This document shows, in pieces, positions 43,034 to 54,579 of a stretch of 64,000 bases of DNA (position 1 is the first letter of the stretch; every line of letters starts with the position of its first letter). This stretch comes from Ixodes scapularis (taxonomy: Eukaryota; Arthropoda; Arachnida; Ixodida; Ixodidae): NCBI RefSeq assembly GCF_016920785.2, contig NW_024609948.1:1-64000 (forward strand), written 5' to 3'. A program made the translations under genes and the position numbers. The notes under the pieces were generated by a model. The model did not search any database. It saw only the letters and a list, made by a program, of their open reading frames with translations, and was not told the origin of the DNA.

Positions 43034-44225
43034 ATGGTGGCAGAAAGAGAGAGTCACTGAGTAGAGAATTGAAATGATAAACCTTGTGAAAGAGACAAAG
43101 ACGAGATAGTTTACGACGCAATGAAAGATCGGGTAAGTTAAGATTAGATTTCATGGAAGTGACACTGGCAGTTCGAAAGTAATTTGAGAAGATGAAACGC
43201 GCGGAACGGTTTTGAATGGCTTCTATTTGAAGAATAATGGAGTTAATATGAGAGTCCCAGATTGATGATGCATATTCAAGCTTTGACCTCACTAAAGTTT
43301 TATAAAGTATGAGTTTCAAGTTAGTTGGGGCTAAAGAAAAATTACGCCGTAGATACCCAAGTGCGCGATTAGCATTACTAGTGATGTAGTTGACGTGATC
43401 TTGCCATGAAAGGTTAGCAGAAATGATAATGCCAAGATATTTGAAGGACGAAACTTGCGTTAGGCGAACACGGTTAAGTAAGTAGTCACATGGTAGGATG
43501 TAATTTGAATGACGTGCAATTCTCATTGACTTACATTTAGCAGGGTTAAGTTTCATTAGCCAGGTGTCACACCAAAATGAAATGTTATCGAGGTCAGACT
43601 GAAGAGCATGATGATCAGCAGGTTCCAGAATTTTGCGATAAACAACACAGTCGTCAGCAAAAAGTTTTATAGATGAAGAAATGCAGCTAGGTAAGTCGTT
43701 AATATAAATAAGAAAAAGCAAGGGCCCTAGCACTGACCCCTGCGGGACACCGGACGTTACAGGACAGTGAGGGGAGTTATGGTCATTGGCGGTTACATAT
43801 TGCGTGCGATTAGACAAGAAGCATTCTATCCATTTAAAAATATTAGGGTCCATGTTAAGTTTACTTAATTTATACAGGAGCAGACTATGACAGACACTAT
43901 CGAATGCTTTAGAGAAGTCGATGAAAATGCAGTCAACAGTGATTAAGTGATCTGCAGCAGAGAATAAGTCGTTAGTAAAGGCGAGTAGTTGAGTTTCACA
44001 TGAGTAATTTTTTCTGAAGCCGTGTTGATGCATACTAAAAAAAGAATTAGTTTCGAAGAAGGACACCATATGACAGTATATGACATGTTCCATGAGTTTG
44101 CACGGTATACTGGTTAATGAAATGGGTCTATAATTATTGGGACAATGAGTGTTACCTGATTTGTGCAGAGGAACCACCTTTCCCACCTTCCAGTCGTTCG
44201 GGAGCGTACAGGATTCTAATGATTG
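43034..44225 (-). pseudogene. LINE reverse transcriptase, 5' part
   Basis: The open frame begins in ESCTLPNDWK and continues KVVPLHKSGNT, NYRPISLTS, HGFRKNYSCETQL, IFIDFSKAFDSV (catalytic Asp), SGVPQGSVLGPLLFLIYIND and LFADDCVVY (FADD box), then the thumb FKYLGIIIS and LVRSKLEYASSIWD. The order and wording fit the CR1/L2 side of LINEs, without RNase H. All catalytic residues are intact. The frame leaves the LINE at LFLPPS, where the 5.1-kb element starts; the following residues ISMTIAGSS belong to that element's inverted repeat. Endonuclease and ORF1 are absent through 5' truncation. Confidence 0.88.
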
Positions 44226-44227
44226 TG

Positions 44228-44314
44228 CAGTTTTTCGATGTAGTTAAAGAACGGATGTACTCCAGCTATAATTTTAATATAATTGAATTCCGTGTTAAAT
44301 TCCGCAGATATCCC
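44228..44314. repeat. low-copy repeat X, copy A, right part
   Basis: CAGTTTTTCGATGTAGTT... through ...TTCCGCAGATATCCC matches 46055-46143. It continues copy A on the far side of the LINE. Similarity ends abruptly at 44314. Confidence 0.9.
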
Positions 44315-45870
44315 ACAAAGTCAGTAGATTTGCACAAAAATCAGTAGATTCCACGAAATATGTGTTTTGCCATGTTTTGCTATCTCCATTAATACACACT
44401 TCAAAGAAATAGTATAGAGTAACAAATAACATGGTAATAAACACAAATAAAAATGAAAGAAAAAAACAAGACCAGTTCTCAAGTAACTTTATATGAAGGA
44501 CAAATTAAAATGACACCATAAATGTTTTTGTTTTAGTCATTATTGACTGTTTCGAGGATTATTCTTTAGAATCGAGACTGAGGCACTTTTGGGATCACAG
44601 ATGAAGGCGACAGTGCGACGTTCACTTGTCGCTATTATTGAAACAAAACCGAAACAAGACGCTCCGGCAAGTGCGCGCGAACATGTCCAATGGAAGTCCT
44701 CTGCATGCTGCCATCTTTCCTCACTGGGCTGTGGAAGGTTTTTGAAGCAACGCTGTTGGTCCGGAGCACTGTTGAGGCTACGCGTTGCATGGAGAATAGA
44801 AGGGTAGGAGAGGGCATGACGTCGGCCGCGTAGCCTCCACAAGCCATGCTCGCTTGACGCCTGGCCTCTTTCTCATTTCCCTCCTTACTCTCCTCACTCA
44901 CCATGCCAACGTGACCACATCACGTGACCATAGCTAGCCTTCGTCTTACTATGGGCCACTAGAATACACCACAGTCTAGCCTTCGATCTGATAAAACCTA
45001 CCGGACGGAGCGCGCGCAAGCCTGCAAGGAGTCCTTCTACAATGAACCATCCATCTCACACGTGACATGTCACGCGCACCAATCGCCAGAGAGATCTGCG
45101 GTCACGCTGGGCACAGAATCGTTTAAACTTTTTATGACTAGGCTTCACCAATATTGCAACGTGCCCCCTCCTAGTACTTCTAACCTCCTTGACGCGTTGT
45201 CTGCTACGGGCTTATTTCTTTTTCGCCTGACCCAAAGTTTGCGTTCAAACGTGGCGAAACTTCATTCGTTAGCTTTTTAAGCCACCGAGGAATAGGATTA
45301 TATCATTTTCTTGCCACAGCCTGCCAAATAAAAAAAAATAACTGAAATTTGGATGTCGATCCCATGCATTCCGCCGAACGAATGAATGAAAATTGCGGCT
45401 CTCTCCGCTCAACTTGAAGCTATTCTAGTAGATTGTATAGGAGCAGCCGAGAGTTCAGGCGCATGCGCAAACACCTCTCGCTCTGCGCCGCGGGCTGATC
45501 GGCTCACTCGGGAGAGGGACGTTACGGCGAGATCATAGACTAGCCAAACTCTCTCCATATATGGCTCTGGCCCGGATGTCACCATCGAACCTGCCGAACC
45601 TGCTCTGGGTGAATAGATAGATGAATATACGACTACGTCACTCGAATAGGACGGGCTTCTGGGCCATCTTGCCAGTGCTTCGTTCTTAATTCTGGGACAT
45701 TATGAGTTTCCTTTGATGGGCTGCACTGGGAACTGAAGGGGCCATATAATAAATTTTTAATATGTTTACTAAAAAAAAAGTCAGTACATTTTCTTGTTTT
45801 TCAGTGAATCAGTAGACCCGGAACGAAATCAGTAGATCTACTGATAAATCAGTAGACCTGGCAACACTGG
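44315..45870. other. unclassified insert with hAT-like right terminus
   Basis: Between the two X copies. The left border is rich in TCAGTAGAT words. The right border ends CAGTAGACCTGGCAACACTG, which read inward starts CAGTGTTGCCAGG, like the hAT-like TIR at 48066. No matching left terminus or 8-bp duplication was found. A relative of the 29.5-kb GGCCAAACTCTCTC motif lies at 45544. No coding frame is recognised. Confidence 0.4.
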
Positions 45871-46143
45871 TCTGGACGGGTCTTGCCGCCTCTGGAGTCT
45901 GGACCACCACAAGCGCGTTACTGAAGAGCGCATGCGCGCGGAGTAATACAAAATCAGAGCAGCGTGCGTGGCGAAATGGTGGCGCCCTCACGCGGCGCTC
46001 GTCGAACTAGTCTTGACCGTCCAAACGAGGAAAACAAGCCACAACACCTTGGTTCAGTTTTTTCGATGTAGTTCAAGAACGGATGTACTTACAGCTATAA
46101 TTTTAATATAATTGAATTCCGTGTTAAATTCCGCAGATATCCC
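45871..46143. repeat. low-copy repeat X, copy B (empty site)
   Basis: A contiguous copy of 37414-37586 joined to 44228-44314 through the short sequence GGTT. It therefore shows the locus as it was before the LINE inserted in copy A. Confidence 0.9.
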
Positions 46144-47584
46144 GCAAGACACATTTGTAGTTAAAAATTCACAGGTTTTTAAAACGCGTTCTAATGTAAA
46201 CATGTCAAAACAGCCAATTCCGACCGATTTCACGATTTAATATAAAATATAATAAATTTTTTTATGAAAAATATGCTCTGTGGGATAGTTGGACGAAGAA
46301 TCAATCTTTTTATAGCAAAAAAAGTTTGAAAAAATCGGTGTAACGGTTATTAAATGAGAATTTTCGTAAAATGGCAGAAAATCGCGTGTATTCTCTATGG
46401 GGCTTGGAGGAGCGCTCCCTCTTAATTTCTAATTTCTTCTTAATATTTTCCTTTTCTAGTTGAGATATAAGTACCATCAAGCTCCGTCGTAGGTTCTATT
46501 GAACATACCGGGCAAGAACATGCTGTTGTACGTAGCAGTGTCATGCCGGTCATGCCAATATGTTGATCTGCGCCTGCTCAGTTTGCTGTACGCTATAGCT
46601 CAACATCACAATTTGCATTTTCATTCCAACCATTAAGAACTCAAGAAACAAAATGAAAGTTTTGCACATGGTTCATGCAAGACATTTGTGCATGGCATTA
46701 GGAGATAGATATTTGAATACTCACAGCTCTCCTAGGTTTCTCATATGTTGGGTTAAGCACGCACGTAACATTTGTTTATTTTAATAATTGCAGGAACGCT
46801 GTTTTGTGAAACTCTCGCAGCTCCTGTCAGGATGCCAGCCAGCCCCTTGGTTGGGGCACCTGACCCGCTGCCAAGTCACAAGAGTCATGGTGATGTAGAC
46901 GGCCTGCTCTGCGTATGAACTCTTGTCAACCTGTCAATCGAAACCGAAACCATGCCACAATCCTCCCTGGCTAACTAGTTCCATGGGTGCGAAATGCGGA
47001 GTGCTGCATGCTGGAATTTTATAAAAGTAGTGTATTTTTCTTTAGACGTTTATGTTCTACGTCGAATTTTTGAACGATGGTGTATTCGCCCTTAGCAACA
47101 CCCCTAGCAACGGTTTGTTGTGAAACATCAGACTTGCGGCTTTCAATCCAATCCAGTGTCGTAGCTGTCTTTCGCCGTGCCCGCGGCAATCGACGCTTCG
47201 CACCATGCTTCGCATTTCGCGGTCGCAGTTATTTTGTATTGTTCCTGCGTAGTCGTGCGACGTTCTACTCGCACAGTTCATAGGCCTTCTAGTTCCACGT
47301 CGTAGACACCAGCTTTACGACACACCCCGACTCCGAGACAAGACTGGCCGAAGGGCGACACTTTCACATCACAAGGTAGGCACCGAAAAACTGGCTCCCC
47401 CAGCCATTGGGCCGAAATTCTTTGTCGTGACATCCTGACAGCGTGTGCTGTATGCCGTAAATAGCCGCTGTATTTCGTTTCATCTTGCACAAGGGCGACT
47501 TCCACTATAGTGCTCCCATAGGATTTAAACACGGCGTCAGCTGTTTTGTGGCACAGCCTCCAGATTTTCCAACGATATCGCGCG
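46144..47584. other. no recognisable gene
   Basis: AT-rich sequence, possibly further repeat X body up to about 46430, where GGAGCGCTCCCTCTTAA resembles a TTAA-type MITE terminus. No domain is recognised in the short frames. Confidence 0.35.
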
Positions 47585-47735
47585 AACGTCGATTGTCCCG
47601 TGGATCAGCGCTTTATCGCGGCGTGAAACAGCAGGTCAGTGGGTCTACTCACGTGTGGCAGAAGGCACACGCTAGCCTCGCTGACCTGCTGTTTCACGCC
47701 GTGATAAGGCGCTGATCTACCGGACAATCGACGTT
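47585..47735. mobile_element. 151-bp hairpin with 55-bp arms
   Basis: AACGTCGATTGTCC... to ...GAAACAGCAGGTCAG at 47585-47639 is mirrored at 47681-47735 with four mismatches in 55 positions. The loop is 41 bp. A hairpin MITE or foldback; a transcript would form a long duplex. No flanking duplication was fixed. Confidence 0.8.
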
Positions 47736-48065
47736 AGCGTGGCTTCCGCAGCACTCAAACCACGCACTTGCCGCGAGAAGAATGTCTTGCGTTTCATTCG
47801 CACTCGGTTTCGTGCGAAGCCAAACGAAGCCACGAGCAGCCGCGCTTCGGAGAGCCGGCCTCTTCCGTTCGTGCGATCTTGGTAGCGCTGTCGTCGAGAC
47901 TTTGGTCAATAGGAGAAGCGGGCAGAGCCAGGGCTTGTACGAGACGCAGATAGAAGGCTTGACACGCCAACCAGAAGCCGCAAATAATCGCCTAGCAGTG
48001 TTAGCGCGAAAAATTTTAACCTGTGCCAAAGAGTTTAATAGAGTAACTGTTTATGGCTGAAAATA

Positions 48066-49051
48066 CAGTGTTGCCAGATGGTCCCACCAAAAAACCGCCA
48101 AACGGCTGGGAGCTATAGCCCAAATATAGCCAAAGCCATAAAATAAATATAGCCCAAAATAGCCAAGACTAAAAAGAACGATTCTTAAGCCTGTTATTGA
48201 CAATTTTTCATACGCGCAAAAAACATGTTAAATTCTCTTTTTCAACCCTCTGATGCGCCACTTTTTGTGTGCATTAGGTCCCCTGATATATAAAAAAAAA
48301 TGCTTCAGAAGGATGAAAATTTCTGAAACAATTAATTACCCATCCTTTGTAGGATTTCAGAAATAGAAAACATACATGGACAGCTGTATTCTGAGGCCCG
48401 GGAGTTATAACCATACAGTAAAAGAACAGAATGCAGGAGCAGAAGTGCCAGAACTGGGAGTTTCAAACCAGCACCCCTTATATCTAAGGTTCTTACCAAT
48501 AACCCACCCGTCTATTTTTCTTTGTGTAGAATATGAGCGTCCCCCGTTCCGGTACACGCTATTTTTGATTGTGTTTCATTTCTTAAAGTTGGCGATGCCT
48601 AAGAATTTTCGCAATGGGCACCAAAGCTGCGTTTGGAGAGTTCAGTCTACGTCCGGGTAGAAGACGCGCTACTGGACCTGTAAAAACAGTGCAATTTGTT
48701 TGTTTGATTTGCTTCACTGCGCTGTGGGGAGACCACTTGAACTCTGCTAGCATTGCTTCTCTGCGCATTGTGAAAACCCCGACGTTTGTAGAAGTTTGAA
48801 GCCATCCTCCTTCCTCTCTCTCCTCTCAACTAGCCAAAAGATAAACAATTTTTTTTTCGAAACTGACTAGAAGTTCGAAAATTAACTAATCGAACCTCAA
48901 AGTTCGACGTCGAACCGGAGGTTCGTCAAGAGTTCGCCGCACCCTTAGATATAGCCCAAAAATAGCCACATAGCCAAACGCGAAATTTTGACGCCAACTA
49001 GAAAAAAATGTAGCCCAATTTGGCTATATATAGCCCAATCTGGCAACACTG
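48066..49051. mobile_element. hAT-like non-autonomous element, 986 bp, perfect ends
   Basis: Perfect 14-bp inverted termini CAGTGTTGCCAGAT and ATCTGGCAACACTG, with perfect 8-bp direct repeats TGAAAATA at 48058-48065 and 49052-49059. Subterminal regions on both sides are crowded with ATAGCCCAAA / TTTGGGCTAT words, likely transposase-binding motifs. The interior has short frames with no recognisable domain. Confidence 0.92.
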
Positions 49052-49059
49052 TGAAAATA

Positions 49060-50619
49060 TAGTCTACGTGATGCTTCGATTATGATCGTGCAAAAAGGTG
49101 TAAGAATCGAATGTCCCGCTCGAACTCCGTTTTGCTCGGACAGAGTCTGACCGCTCGGACGTGGCTCAGACGCCTGGCATACAGATCATGTCGACCGTTC
49201 TCCTAGATATTGATTTTGTATGACCGTGATAGTACAATCACATGCATCATGTTTTCATTCGCCAAGGGTTAGTCCGACGCACTTATTAATTTTGTTTCTC
49301 GCGACCACTGCCAGGGTATTATTTGCGGCTTCTGGCTGGCCACATTCAAATCTGTGAAGACGCCCTGGGACACGCCCAGCCCGCTTTCGGCCAATGGCGC
49401 CTCTTCATTTGCTTCCTATACTTTCCAATGAATGGCCAAACTCTTTCTATGTATACACCTTTCCAAAAAACGCTCCTAGGCCACTGCCATGTTGCTGATG
49501 CTGATGCGGCTGGTGCGACTCTCGCGCCCTCTATCAGCTAGAAATTTTCTGCCACCCTCTGGGACTGTGAAGACCCGCTCGGCGTGGTTCTCTACCTACG
49601 TTTTTGCGGTTTTGCATTCAATGTTTTCTCGCCCCTCTTGAAAGTTTCCACTTAATTTTTTTTATGCGTGCTGCGTACCCTTTTTGTGTTATCTTCCACT
49701 GTGATAAATAAGGCTGGTAAGTACCTGCCATTCAAGCTTTTCTGCTCGACATTCACGGGAAAGGAAGGAGGTGAAGGACGTCGAACGACCCTCGACGCGA
49801 TTTTGCAAACATTGTTCTTCCCCCTCCCAGAGATAATCCGCGTAGAATCCTCAGTCGTCTCCAAATATAGCTGTCCGGGTTGGGGTGAGAAACGGGTCAG
49901 TCGCGTTTGTTTCTTTGCTTTGGTGCGGTTATGAGAAAAGGTAGCTCTTCCCAAAACGGGCCCCAAGACGAAGTCATCTCTGATTCCGTCCGATCATCAA
50001 GATGTGACTGTCGTCGACTGTGACTGTGTTATTTGAGATCTTTCTCAAATACATTCTTTTCGGATAACGCTGCATCGTGTGGTACGTACGATATATTGTT
50101 TGAATGTTACCACTTCCTCAATTGTATGTCCGTGTCCTGTCCATCGGTAAACACGTTATTTGTGAGCATGAAAAATGCATGCCTTTCGGCCCTCTTCTGT
50201 TGCAATTTATTTTTAACAGCAAAGCGCTTTGTCGTTTCACATGCGGTGAATCCTGCGGCGCCGTCAAAGCTTATCGTAAGAAATAAACACAAACAACTAG
50301 AACTATACATTCCAATCGAACTCGTTCTGTCGCGCGCGTACCCAACAAAAATAGTTCAGTTTTTTTTTTTTTTTTTTAAATGTGGGACAATGCTTTCTCA
50401 ATGTCCTCGGGAAAATACATGTAGCATGAAACACAAAATATAGCGGGAAACGACGATAATTTATCCGCCAGCAGTGTTTGAAACTGCGCCTACACAGGCT
50501 GCGCCTATTGACATCACAGTCCACTCGGTTAGGGTTAGGAGGGACGCTGGTGAGAGTCTAGCCTCAAACTCAGTGACTGGGCTCGAAAACAGTTTGTTGC
50601 CCCTGGGGTTGGGTGTTTT
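49060..50619. other. no recognisable gene
   Basis: Contains CCAAACTCTTTCTATGTATA at about 49437, a distant relative of the inner repeat at 29.7 kb, and a T run at 50360-50376. Short frames without domains. Confidence 0.35.
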
Positions 50620-50730
50620 TTGGAAAGGTGTATAAGGATGGCTGGTTGGGCTAGTTGGTTTTGCATCATGATGTAAAACACCAAAACAACAGAGACGAAA
50701 AAGAAGGGAGAACTGGACAGGACGTGGCGT
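50620..50730 (-). repeat. dispersed repeat, opposite orientation to 13.4 kb copy
   Basis: TGGGCTAGTTGG with ACGAAAAAGAAGGGAGAACT is the inverse of a CCAACTAGCCCA-bearing family seen at 13.4, 20.3 and 52.3 kb. Confidence 0.45.
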
Positions 50731-51239
50731 ATTACACCATGGTTTCTACGTATAGCTCTGCCCGCTTGGTCTGGAGGTCGATGACACGAAAACTCTATCA
50801 CGGGTGACGTCAGAACTGTGCAGTGTGCAACCACGTCCTTTCTTATCTGCTGGCCTGCTTTCTTCAAAGCGACGTGCTCCTGTCTCATCGTAACGGCTGT
50901 ACATGCCGCTTCGGCAGCCCTGATTCCACAATCTTCGCTCATCACTCTGGACAGCTGCCGAGCTCACGTGCTCTGCGGCACGAGCAGTTCACGCAACTCG
51001 CTCGCGCGACTTGTCGAAGTGTTAAAAACAGTTGTGTGCAATTCCGCAACTCCGCCTCGGAGGTTGCGACGGGGAGGGCTGCACATTTGCCTCTACCGGA
51101 CTCTGAGCCACGGGCATTTGCTTCTTGCGCATCCAACATTGTCATGTGGCAGGAACCCTAAACGTTTCTTCAACTGCTGCCATAGTTCTACGGAAATTTG
51201 TGCAGCTGAGTAAACCTACGCATAGACCAATTTTCTTGA

Positions 51240-52265
51240 AGCGTGGACCAACCACTGGTCTCTATTGTAGTAGGCTGGATTCAAATCGGAAGTCTGTCGG
51301 TGGCGCCACCGGCAGCCATTGCTTGGCACCAAGCAATACGTGCCTTGCACGGGACGTCATATGGCTCCATACCATTCCTGTGCCCGTACCCTCTGGAACA
51401 TACATTTTGGCAGCATCGAATCTGTTCTTCTCCGCAAAGTTCTCCGAGAGGAAGAAATTCATTGGTCCTAAATGTGTGCTCCGGAAGGTACGGGCACTGG
51501 AGCATGGTCCGCAGCAATGGTGGCTGATGTGACGTCAATGCAAGTCGTGTATACACGCAAGTCTATGGGAGAAACACACAAAAGAAGGAAATTAAAGCTT
51601 CTACACAGTGTTCGAAGGCATGTATTTTACGATGTGCTGCAATAATTTTATTGTGTGTTTGGAGGTTGAATTGCGATTTCTCAAGCATTCGAATGCCCAT
51701 TAAAATATTGTGCTATAGCACCCATGGCTGATCTGGAAAGCTTGCTCTCGTGGTGGAGTGAACAAATAAACTTGCTGTCAATAATGCCGTCGTGGGGGAG
51801 CCCAGAAGTTGCTGAACATCAACAAAGTTCCATATTGGCAGCGTCTTTCCGGGAGTGAGCGAAATCATAGCAGAGCCTTCAAGCTTGTCACCTGCTAAAC
51901 CCGACTCATTGAAATCGCCACCGACTCCGAGGTACCTCTAGGTAACTCTCTTCTCAGTGAGCTGCTGTACATTTTTTGCCCAGTAGAGTCACTCTCGACA
52001 ACAAAACATTTCTATATAACAACCGCGAGGGTTGTCAGTTTTAATGTTTGTGCACTAGCTATTTGACAGGCTTCCCGACAGCAGCCAAAAGATTCAGTGA
52101 CGACAACAGTTTACGAGAGGGGGAACGTCACTTTTCTTTGTCTTTCCCATAGAGTTTTATGCATTAGCCAATGTCAAGTGATGGGCGCTGGTGGCACCAC
52201 TCCTCCCTATTAAGACGAGCCTCGATCCGTGATCCAGCTTACTACAACAGAGATCAGTGGCACCA
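51240..52265. repeat. diverged inverted repeats, possibly one decayed element
   Basis: CACTGGTCTCTATTGTAGTAGGCTGGAT at 51250-51280 resembles the inverse of 52215-52255. Nested in it, GACGTCATATGGCTCC... at 51348-51420 is mirrored at about 51465-51535 (GTGCCCGTACC and GGTACGGGCAC cores). An open frame at 51125-51532 crosses these repeats and has no recognisable domain. Confidence 0.4.
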
Positions 52266-53049
52266 ACTAGCCCAGGTACTGATGTCGCTGGCTTTCTGGC
52301 GCAATATAATAAATAACATGCTGAAAAGAGCAGGGCCATGACATGACGTGGTGAGGCTAGCCTCTGTGATGCAGCTTCTTCGGTAGGTGCATCCCCTCTG
52401 ACCTCATCGCCCGTCTGTCTATGCTGAAAGAAGCAGTGGTAAATCTCCTTCGTGGGATTGCCAATGGGAGCAGCTTCATCTCCATCTTTGGCAAACTCCA
52501 CCGGCGAACCAACTCCATTGTGACGTCTGTCAACACGCACGACTGAGTTGAAACTCTATCGGGATTTTTCCCTTAAAGTGTCCCCACTGAGAATCTCAAA
52601 ACACCGCGGTGAGTATAACAGTAAAAATATTATTTTTAAGTTGGCAAAATGAATAGCATGAGACAAAATTAAAAAATATATTCCTGAAATCTGGTTGCAT
52701 GAATTAGTACCTAATGTACTGAAATAATGAATACAATCAACGTTAACTACAACCCTTTACGTTGCGAAGACAGTTGTGGCCGACAACGCTAAGAAGCGCA
52801 AGCTAGGTCGCTACGTCTCGGCACGACAGTTTGCGCTTCTCCTGGACTTTCTCGGTGAAAGTCGAGTTTTCTCGGGGACTGCTACAGAGAGCTTTGTTAC
52901 CAAGGAGGAGCGAGATACACTATGGGGCGTAATAGTTTGAGAGTTAAATGCCCTTCGGCCATAAAGAATAACTTTCTGGAACTCACGTGCATGCCAGACG
53001 TGGGCTTGCGACCTGAGAGTCTCGTGTCCCTAACAGAAGACCGGTGCAA
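52266..53049. other. no recognisable gene
   Basis: A minus-strand open frame spans 52157-52540 but lacks recognisable domains and overlaps dispersed repeat sequence. The rest is AT-rich. Confidence 0.3.
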
Positions 53050-53715
53050 ACCTGCCAACTCTTCCGAATTTTTTGTAAAATGTATGAATTGGGACTAATT
53101 CTACGATTTTACGAATCTTGCTTCAAAGTTTACGAAAAAAAGATACTTTTTTCATTTCTATTTTTTTAAACATTTTTTTCGTAAAACCGTTGCTGGCGGT
53201 ACCTCACACTGCCACAAGAGGGCGATAGGTGCCGTCCACGGCAGCGTTGTGGTTTTTACTATCCGTCTATCTGGTGGCCACATATCCAAAATCAATCCAA
53301 AGCCCAAAGCCTTTGTTTGTGTGTTTGGCGGCGCATGTTGGTTTGGCGTGTTCAGACGTGGTTGGGCCTCTGTTTCGGCCAGTTTCGAGGCGAGAAGTGC
53401 AGCGTCTGTGTTTGTTACACGTGTAATCATAGCATTCCCCTGGTTGCGGTGGCTTCGCGGTGCAATGGCAAATTCCAAACCTAAAAAGAGGTACTTTCAG
53501 GTGTTCTTGAAGTCCTACACGTCGGAATTCCAGTGCTTTGTGCCGTCCAAAAAAGGAGAGAAGTTTGGATTCTGTAGCACGTGCACGTGTAATGTAAGCG
53601 TTTTGCACGGTGACAAGGCTGACATTAAGCCTTGCCACCTTGCGAAACAGCCCCCCCCCCCCCCCCCCGCAATTGCGTGAGTTTTACGAATTGTAATGTC
53701 CACAGGTTGGCAGGT
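53050..53715 (+). mobile_element. hAT-like remnant with BED zinc finger
   Basis: The ends ACCTGCCAAC and GTTGGCAGGT are perfect 10-bp inverted repeats, and the subterminal sequence has CCGAATTTTTTG and ACGATTTTACGAAT words. It encodes the start of a BED-finger protein. No 8-bp flanking duplication is visible, so one end may be secondarily altered. Confidence 0.6.
53465..53646 (+). pseudogene. BED-type zinc-finger fragment of a hAT transposase
   Basis: From ATG at 53465 the frame reads KKRYFQVFLKSYTSEFQCF, KKGEKFGFCSTC (C37-x2-C40), then VLHGDKADIKPCHLAK (His near 58). This is the compact N-terminal BED-like finger that precedes many hAT-type transposases, with D-[IV]-K-x-H near the end. The expected KKH has become KPCH, and the frame runs into a C run (53650-53667) and stops at 53678-53680. 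Truncated and probably non-functional. Confidence 0.6.
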
Positions 53716-54240
53716 ATGCCGGTGGGGGCGCGAGTGATGGGCCGTCCCTAAACGCGGAGCAAGATAAATTATTATTTTTTGTGGGGACGGATTTCTCTCG
53801 AGGGGGCGGGCGTGCGCCCCCGACAGTGGACGCGCCGCTGTGGGACTTCACGGCTGCAGCAGCAGCTTCGATAAGTACCGTGAATCTCTTGGATCATGAG
53901 CAGACACCATGTTGCTTTTTACCTTATTGAACACTAATGTACAAAACAATGTGGTGCGAATGTATTTCCTCGTGGTGTTTTTCACGAAAGCTTGGATATC
54001 GGGGCTGCAGCACATTTCTAGACCCACTCGGAGACAATAAATCCGTGACATTCGAAAAAAAAAATAATATTGAGTTTAGGGTGCACACTATTAGACACAG
54101 GTATAACTAGAAGGGCTGTATAGCGTTGTGGTGTGTTACATAGTTGAATTATATTATGCAGGGGTCTGTGGCTGAAGGCGACATGGCAAAGGGAGGAGAG
54201 GAGGAACGTCCTGCGCAAGTGGCATGCCCCCTACCACCGA

Positions 54241-54579
54241 ATGGTACGAACGAAAAAGATGGGAAAGCTGCGATTGTTTATTGCAGTGTGCACGCTATTA
54301 CAAATGTGTTTCGTGTCATTAGCAGTGCAGCATCCACCAGGTGCCATGCCAGTCCGGAGAACTAGGGCCAAGTCTGGAGTTGATACGGCACGGGATCTGC
54401 TGTCCATTCAGCAGGACCAGCTGGCTGTCCAGCGAGAACTGCTGGCCACACAGCAAGGTCTGCTGGCCACCCAGCAGCAGCAGCTGGCAGTTCAGCAGGA
54501 AATGCTGCTCGTGCAGAGAGAGGCAGTCGATGCACTCCGTCGACTTGCAAGCGTAGGTGTTAAGAGAACTGTAGTGTAG
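54241..54579 (+). CDS. hypothetical small protein with Q-rich coiled coil
   Basis: 112 residues from ATG. Residues 12-30 (LFIAVCTLLQMCFVSLAV) are hydrophobic. Residues 50-95 form regular heptads of QQxxLA(V/T)Q type (QQDQLAVQ, LLATQQGLLATQQQQ, LAVQQEMLLVQ), predicting a strong coiled coil, followed by DALRRLA. Such glutamine heptads end many SANT/Myb-like proteins associated with Harbinger transposons, but no SANT domain is seen upstream, so this may be only a last exon; then the first 40 residues could be intronic. No neighbouring partner gene. Function unknown. Confidence 0.4.
   Translation: MVRTKKMGKLRLFIAVCTLLQMCFVSLAVQHPPGAMPVRRTRAKSGVDTARDLLSIQQDQLAVQRELLATQQGLLATQQQQLAVQQEMLLVQREAVDALRRLASVGVKRTVV

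Larger units (their letters stand above)
37587..44227 (-). mobile_element. CR1/L2-like LINE, split in two by a 5.1-kb element
   Basis: The 3' end lies at 37587 (T run in plus, preceded in minus orientation by CCTTGAGAGTAAATAAATGA). The 3' part is 37587-37886 and the 5' part 43034-44227. Removing 37887-43033 plus one 8-bp duplication joins PPS directly to YISSRSDH in frame, so both parts come from one copy. It is 5'-truncated at about 44227 within the start of the RT. The empty target is preserved at 46050/46051. No long target duplication; about 4 target bases may be missing. Confidence 0.9.

Noticed and set aside
51125..51532. 135-codon plus frame with three overlapping alternatives
   Set aside because: Crosses inverted repeats and is open on both strands; no recognisable domain.
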